From Mycobacterium sp. 1274761.0 (GTDB taxonomy: Bacteria > Actinomycetota > Actinomycetes > Mycobacteriales > Mycobacteriaceae): DNA of 64,000 nt. The first letter of the stretch is position 1. Every line of letters begins with the position of its first letter. The notes under the pieces were generated by a model. It was not told the DNA's origin. It did no database searches and saw nothing but the letters and a program-made list of their open reading frames with translations. A program made the translations under genes and the position numbers. The DNA is taken from assembly GCF_001668615.1 (NCBI RefSeq), contig NZ_LZMC01000063.1:1-64000 (forward strand). Reading direction: 5' to 3'. Of this stretch, positions 59,614 through 64,000 are shown piece by piece.

Positions 59614-59975
59614 TCGAACGCCGCCTCGACGTACTTCAGCGCCTCGTCCTTCTCGACGCCGAGCGCCTTGGCGGCCGTCGCGTAGGTGTGTGCGGCCGTG
59701 GCCATCGCCGCATCCGCGGGGTCGGTGCGGGCAACGAAAGTGCCAAAGCGACCCCGTGTTTCGAGTATCCCGGCCGATTCCAGCTCGCGGTAGGCACGGG
59801 CCACGGTGTTGACCGCCATGCCCAGCTGGCCGGCGAGTTCGCGCACCGTCGGCAACCGCGTTCCCGGTGGCAGCTTCCCGCTGCGGATTCCGTCGATGAT
59901 CTGACCACGCAACTGATCGAACAGCGGCTTGCTTGCACGCGGATCAACCTGAACCCATTCCCCCAAATCGGCCAC
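59610..59975 (-). CDS. GntR/YtrA-subfamily transcriptional regulator (Rv1152 type)
   Basis: This 121-residue protein is a short YtrA-like GntR regulator. It has a winged helix ([68 protein letters not shown]) and only a short helical tail. GTG 59975, 6 nt after an AATACT box on the minus strand, is preferred to the ATG at 59993. Such regulators usually control an adjacent ABC transporter or act on themselves; here the nearest divergent gene is the sirtuin. The 36-bp gap holds any operator. Confidence 0.88.
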   Translation of the reverse strand: MADLGEWVQVDPRASKPLFDQLRGQIIDGIRSGKLPPGTRLPTVRELAGQLGMAVNTVARAYRELESAGILETRGRFGTFVARTDPADAAMATAAHTYATAAKALGVEKDEALKYVEAAFD

Positions 59976-60011
59976 GTGCCCAGTATTGCCCATCCGCGAT
60001 AGTTTGGTGAG

Positions 60012-60725
60012 GTGCAATTGACGGTCCTCAGCGGAGCGGGTATCTCCGCCGAAAGCGGTGTTCCGACGTTTCGCGACGTCGAGACGGGGTTGTGGGCAAA
60101 GGTCGACCCGTATGAGATTTCCAGCGAACAAGGCTGGCGCCGGCATCCGGAGAAGGTCTGGGCCTGGTACCTGTGGCGGCACTACCTCATGCAGGACGTG
60201 GCGCCGAACAACGGACATCGCGCCGTCGCGGCCTGGGAGGAGGTCGCCGAGGTGCACGTCGTCACGCAGAACGTCGACAATCTGCACGAGCGTGCCGGCA
60301 GCCAGCGGGTCCACCATCTGCACGGCAGCCTGTTCGAATTCCGTTGCGACCGTTGCCAAGGCCAGTACCGCGGCCAGTTGCCCGCCATGCCCGAACCGGT
60401 CGAGACGGTGCCGCCGCCGCAGTGTGAGTGCGGTGGCCTGATCAGACCCAACGTGGTGTGGTTCGGCGAGCCATTGCCCGAGGATGCCTGGCAGAACTCG
60501 GTGGAAGCGGTATCCAACGCCGATCTTGTCATCGTGGTCGGGACGTCGTCGATCGTCTACCCTGCCGCCGGGCTGCCCGAACTGGCGTTGGCCAACGGTA
60601 TTCCGGTCATCGAGGTCAACCCCGAGCACACACCGCTGTCGGACGCCGCGACCGTCTCGGTGCGGGAATCGGCCGCCACCGCGCTGCCGACGCTGCTGCA
60701 GCGCCTACCGTCGCTCCTCGGCTGA
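60012..60725 (+). CDS. cobB: SIR2-family NAD-dependent protein deacylase (sirtuin class III, CobB-like)
   Basis: This 237-residue sirtuin has [14 protein letters not shown] (8-21), catalytic His in HLHGS (H104), zinc ligands CDRC (C112, C115) and CEC (C138, C140), and [13 protein letters not shown]. Tyr53 and Arg56 form the YxxR pair that marks the desuccinylase/SIRT5-type pocket, matching the M. tuberculosis homologue Rv1151c. It removes acetyl or succinyl groups from protein lysines. GTG 60012 is the start. Divergent from the GntR gene across 36 bp. Confidence 0.94.
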   Translation: MQLTVLSGAGISAESGVPTFRDVETGLWAKVDPYEISSEQGWRRHPEKVWAWYLWRHYLMQDVAPNNGHRAVAAWEEVAEVHVVTQNVDNLHERAGSQRVHHLHGSLFEFRCDRCQGQYRGQLPAMPEPVETVPPPQCECGGLIRPNVVWFGEPLPEDAWQNSVEAVSNADLVIVVGTSSIVYPAAGLPELALANGIPVIEVNPEHTPLSDAATVSVRESAATALPTLLQRLPSLLG

Positions 60726-60776
60726 GGTTTCGGCGTGGCCGGTTGCGCGCAGCGCGACTCAGCACGCCGAAATCAC

Positions 60777-61430
60777 TCAGCTCGCGGGCTTGATCGCGCG
60801 GCCGATCGTGTACTCCGCGACGGGCGTGGGCAGCCATGCCGGCAAGGCGGGCTCGCGGCGGGCGCCCTCAACGGCGAAGCCGGCGCCGACGATCGACGCC
60901 TCGGTGTCGCGGTGGGTGTGGCAGTTACCCATCAACCTCGGCCAGATGGTGGCGTCGGCGACCTTCTGCAGCCGACCCCGAAAACCGGGGCTGCCGACGT
61001 GTTCGAGGAAGCGCAATTCGCCGCCGGGCCGCACCAGCGAAAACATCTGCCGCAGAACGCTGTCCGGGTCTTCGATCGAACACAGCACCAGCGAGCACAC
61101 CAGCGCGTCGAACGGCTCGCGTTCGCTCTCGCTGAGGAATTTCTCGACGGTTCCCACCGTCACCGTCACCGGCACCGGCGCCTTCTTCGCGGCTTCGCGC
61201 GCCTGCGGGGCCAGCCGCCGCTCAGGCTCCACAGCAACCACCTCGGTGACCGTCGCCGGGTAATACGCGAAGTTCGTCCCCGTTCCCGCGCCGACTTCCA
61301 GCACGCGCCCCGTCAGACCCGCGAGGTTCTCCCGGCGCAGCCGCTGGATTTCGTCGGTCTCGTGGTTCGACAGAAAAGTCCATACCCGCGCGAAGAACGG
61401 ATTGTCGGTGGTATCAGTATCGTCGGTCAC
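60777..61430 (-). CDS. Class I SAM-dependent methyltransferase
   Basis: This 217-residue protein has the SAM motif I VLEVGAGTGTNFAYYP, acidic motif II VVAVEPERRL, and DALVCSLVLCSIEDPDSVLRQMFSLVRPGGELRFLEHV. It resembles the UbiE/methyltransferase-11 group. GTG 61430 overlaps the stop of the TetR gene (GTGA), with AAGGGAAG upstream, so the two genes are coupled. Function and substrate unknown. Confidence 0.85.
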   Translation of the reverse strand: MTDDTDTTDNPFFARVWTFLSNHETDEIQRLRRENLAGLTGRVLEVGAGTGTNFAYYPATVTEVVAVEPERRLAPQAREAAKKAPVPVTVTVGTVEKFLSESEREPFDALVCSLVLCSIEDPDSVLRQMFSLVRPGGELRFLEHVGSPGFRGRLQKVADATIWPRLMGNCHTHRDTEASIVGAGFAVEGARREPALPAWLPTPVAEYTIGRAIKPAS

Positions 61431-62128
61431 GACTTCCCTTCCGGTCGTTTGCCTTTCAGCAGCCACTCAACGGTCTGCTGCGGTGTCGTGTCGTCGTCGA
61501 CGAGGCCGAGCACGATATGGCCCAGGCACGCCGACGACAGCGCCTGGTCGGCGAACTCCTCGACGTCGCCCCATGGCAGGTAGGGCTTCGAGATCAACAG
61601 GGCCGCAACGCCGTGCGCAGCGGTCAGCAGTTGCAGCGCGGCCGTTGTCGCATCACCGGGCGGGTAGACGCCTTCGGCGATCAACTTCTCCACCGAACTC
61701 TGCAGATGCTGAAACGCAGAACTGTTCAACGTCATGTCGACGTCGCTTCCGGGGCGGCCCTCCCCCATCGTGGCGATGCGGTACAACTCAGGGGTCTGCG
61801 TCGCGAAGCGGACATAGGCCAAGCCCTGGGCGCGCAGCACCTCGACCGTCGACGGCTGATCCTCGACGGCGCGCTGCATCTCCTCGTCGAGCTTCTCGAA
61901 GTACCGCGCGCACACCGCATCCAGCAGTGCGTCCTTATCGGCGAAGTGCAGATAGATCGAGGGCGGTGTGACGCCGACGCGCTGCGCCACCGACCGGATC
62001 GACACAGCCTTTGCGTGGCCGGTCTCGAGCAGCAACTCCGTGGTGGCGTCGAGGATTTCGTCTCTGAGTTGCTCACCCGATCCTCGGGGGGCACGCCGTC
62101 GCTTGAGAGGCTGTAGAGACATCGTCAC
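61427..62128 (-). CDS. TetR-family transcriptional regulator
   Basis: This 233-residue regulator has a helix-turn-helix at about residues 40-62 (VSIRSVAQRVGVTPPSIYLHFADKDALLDAV) and a C-terminal TetR_C-like domain (PELYRIATMGEGRPGSDVDM, LLTAAHGVAALLISKPYLPW) of the WHG type. GTG 62128 overlaps the mmpL stop; ATG 62122 is a near alternative. The gene sits between mmpL and the methyltransferase on one strand. It may repress the mmpL operon. Confidence 0.88.
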   Translation of the reverse strand: MTMSLQPLKRRRAPRGSGEQLRDEILDATTELLLETGHAKAVSIRSVAQRVGVTPPSIYLHFADKDALLDAVCARYFEKLDEEMQRAVEDQPSTVEVLRAQGLAYVRFATQTPELYRIATMGEGRPGSDVDMTLNSSAFQHLQSSVEKLIAEGVYPPGDATTAALQLLTAAHGVAALLISKPYLPWGDVEEFADQALSSACLGHIVLGLVDDDTTPQQTVEWLLKGKRPEGKS

Positions 62129-64000
62129 CCAGTATCCGTCACTGACACTGCGGACTGCTCCTGCCTCTCCGCACGCGGAACCAGGTCATCGGCCGACTCG
62201 CTGAAGCCGATCCGTTGGTGTAGGCGGGCAAGCGGCTTCGGTGACCACCAGTTCCAGCGGCCCAGCACGTGCATGAACGCCGGCACCAGGGCCATTCGCA
62301 CCAAGGTCGCGTCGACCAGGATCGCCAACGTCAGGCCGACACCGAACATCCGCATGAACGCCACCTGGGCGGCCATCAGCGCGGCGAACGAGATCGACAT
62401 CACCAGCGCCGCCGCCGTCACCACCCGTCCGGTGCGGGCCAGGCCCCGCGCCACGGCCTCGTCGTTGTCGGCGCGCGTCCGACCCGGCGACGACAGCCAG
62501 TACTCCCGGATACGGCTGACGAGGAACACCTCGTAGTCCATGGACAACCCGAAAGCGATGCAGAAGAGCAGCACCGGCATGTTCGCGACCAGCGTGCCGG
62601 TAGGCGTCGTTCCCAACGCCCCGAGGTGGCCCTCCTGGAAGATCCACACCAATGCACCGAACGCAGCGGTCAACGACAACACGTTGAGCACCAAAGCTTT
62701 CAGCGGCAGGACCACGCTGCCGGTCAGCAGGAACAGCAGCACGAACGTAATCGTGGCGATCACCGCGAGCACCAGCGGAAGTCGGTGGGTTATTCCTGTG
62801 GAACTGTCCCGGTTGATCTGAGCGACGCCGGTCAACTCCACCGGCTTGCCCGCGGGCGGACTTACCGCACGCAGTCGGTCGAGTTGGGATTCCGAGGCGT
62901 CAGAGAACAGCGGCGCTGTGCTGCCGACGGTCAGATAGGCACTGCCGTCCTTCAAACCCGTTGCCGCCGAGGGCGGCCCGGCAGGCGCCCCATCGACGAA
63001 CGTGCCCGCAGGCGACGACACCGAGGTGACGTCGGGTACTCGCGAGAGATCCTCGGCGTAGCGGCCGAGGTCTGCAGGGGTGATGCCGCCGGCGTCGGGA
63101 ATGACGACGGTGACGTCACGGGCCGAGTCCACGGCAAAGTCGTTGCGCATCTGGTCACCGACCTGACGTGCCGACAGCGAGCCGGGCAGCACGCGGTCGT
63201 CGGGGAAACCCCATTTGGCGCCCAGGAACGGTGCGCCGAGCACAAGCAACAGCGCGACGATCGCCAGCGCGATCGGAATCGACCGGCGCATAACGAATTT
63301 GGTGGACTTGTACCAAAAATTCTGTTCGACGGGCTGGGGCGTCGGCTCGGGACGGCCGAGAATCCGCCTGAGCAGGCGGCGGACGTCCAGCGAGTCGAGC
63401 CGCTCGCCGAGCAGCACAATGGCGGCGGGCGCGACCACGACGGCGGCGAAGGCGGCGAAGGCGACGACCGCAATTCCGGCATAGGCGAACGACTTCAGGA
63501 AATACATCGGGAACAGCACCATCGCGACCATCGACAGAGCGACCGTCATCGCCGAGAACAACACCGTGCGGCCGGCGGTGGCCATGGTGCGGATCAGCGC
63601 CTCGTCGCGTTCCGATCCGGCGGTCAGCTCGTCCCGGTACCGACTGACGATCAGCAGGGTGTAGTCGATCGCGAGCGCAAGGCCCATCGCGACGCTCAGG
63701 TTCAGCGCGAAGATCGACACGTCGGTGACGAAGGTGATGGCGTGCAGCACGGCCATCGACCCGAGGATCGCGAAAGCGCCCACCGCCAACGGCAGCGCCG
63801 CGGCGAGCAGGCCGCCGAACACCCACACCAGCACGACGAAGCTCAGCGGAATCGCGATGGACTCCATGAGCAAGAGGTCTTTCTCGCTCTGACCGTTGAT
63901 CTGCACATAGATCATCGCCTCACCGCCCGCGCGCACGGTGACGCCGTCGCGGTCGTGCACGAGGCGTTCGGTGAGCTCCTTGGTGTACTTCTGCGCGTCG
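62125..64000 (-). CDS. MmpL-family RND transporter, C-terminal part (5' end outside the window)
   Basis: About 625 residues of an RND/MMPL transporter are present; the frame runs off the window at 64000, so the N-terminus is missing. Visible are two 5-6-helix blocks, each with the RND GLALAIDYTLLIVSRYRDE / GLSMDYEVFLVSRIREYW motif with the D-Y pair of proton transfer, and an extracytoplasmic domain between them (DDRVLPGSLSARQVGDQM). The C-terminus is short. Position matches M. tuberculosis mmpL13 (split there), but the symbol is not certain. A likely lipid exporter. Confidence 0.88.
   Translation of the reverse strand, partial: DAQKYTKELTERLVHDRDGVTVRAGGEAMIYVQINGQSEKDLLLMESIAIPLSFVVLVWVFGGLLAAALPLAVGAFAILGSMAVLHAITFVTDVSIFALNLSVAMGLALAIDYTLLIVSRYRDELTAGSERDEALIRTMATAGRTVLFSAMTVALSMVAMVLFPMYFLKSFAYAGIAVVAFAAFAAVVVAPAAIVLLGERLDSLDVRRLLRRILGRPEPTPQPVEQNFWYKSTKFVMRRSIPIALAIVALLLVLGAPFLGAKWGFPDDRVLPGSLSARQVGDQMRNDFAVDSARDVTVVIPDAGGITPADLGRYAEDLSRVPDVTSVSSPAGTFVDGAPAGPPSAATGLKDGSAYLTVGSTAPLFSDASESQLDRLRAVSPPAGKPVELTGVAQINRDSSTGITHRLPLVLAVIATITFVLLFLLTGSVVLPLKALVLNVLSLTAAFGALVWIFQEGHLGALGTTPTGTLVANMPVLLFCIAFGLSMDYEVFLVSRIREYWLSSPGRTRADNDEAVARGLARTGRVVTAAALVMSISFAALMAAQVAFMRMFGVGLTLAILVDATLVRMALVPAFMHVLGRWNWWSPKPLARLHQRIGFSESADDLVPRAERQEQSAVSVTDTG

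Overview
The window is 64 kb of high-GC DNA that reads as the chromosome of a Mycobacterium/Mycolicibacterium-type actinomycete. The taxonomic call rests on gene content: mycothiol (mshB), PIM/LAM (pimE, lpqW), coenzyme F420 (fbiC, an Rv1155-like F420 enzyme), methylglucose lipopolysaccharide and glycogen (gpgS, glgC, glgM), meso-DAP lysine (dapC, dapD, dapE) and an MmpL transporter. The gene order follows, as I remember it, the M. tuberculosis block Rv1220c down to about Rv1146. Locus numbers given below are from memory of that genome, not from a search. The PE/PPE genes and the narGHJI genes I associate with this block are not seen here, and several genes appear to be additions: an ECF41 sigma factor, an ABC-F ATPase, a ClC channel, an AraC/methyltransferase pair and a zinc-finger/HTH gene.

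Layout. 1-0.4 kb: an O-methyltransferase gene interrupted by an inverted fold-back. 0.5-5.2 kb: RaaS-type repressor, ABC efflux pair and two ICMT-like membrane methyltransferases in one operon. 5-7 kb: ECF41 sigma factor and membrane proteins. 7-9.7 kb: divergent glgC/glgM. 9.8-16.9 kb: a leftward run of methyltransferase, AraC regulator, tagA, DivIVA-like protein, gpgS, folP2, fadD6 and LOG. 17-25.7 kb: AAA/TPR protein, ABC-F, divergent dapE/dapD, fadD36, NUDIX enzyme and two small secreted proteins. 25.7-30.2 kb: proline catabolism and an AidB-like dehydrogenase. 30.2-30.75 kb: an AT-richer islet. 30.75-38.9 kb: dapC-fdxC, PadR-fadH, YceI and fbiC. 39-45.9 kb: mshB operon, an 0.8-kb non-coding stretch, ClC, lpqW and a two-repeat secreted protein. 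46-54.7 kb: typA, mutT2, a PCD-like dehydratase, pimE, two Ala/Pro-rich secreted proteins, nitroreductase and an HhH-GPD glycosylase. 54.8-64 kb: MFS transporter, a frameshifted acyltransferase, F420 enzyme, methyltransferases, GntR/sirtuin, TetR and the 3' end of an mmpL gene.

Many genes begin directly at, or 6-8 nt after, a TAnnnT-type -10 box with no Shine-Dalgarno sequence, which is the signature of leaderless transcription common in mycobacteria. No tRNA, rRNA, CRISPR array or insertion sequence was found. The most unusual structures are: the fold-back at the left edge; a 13-bp-arm palindrome over the raaS start; an ECF41-type promoter in front of the sigma gene itself; a 77-bp palindromic element with a diverged second copy 30 kb away; a 12-bp palindrome that supplies the -10 box to two divergent genes; and a structured non-coding region at 40.4-41.25 kb.
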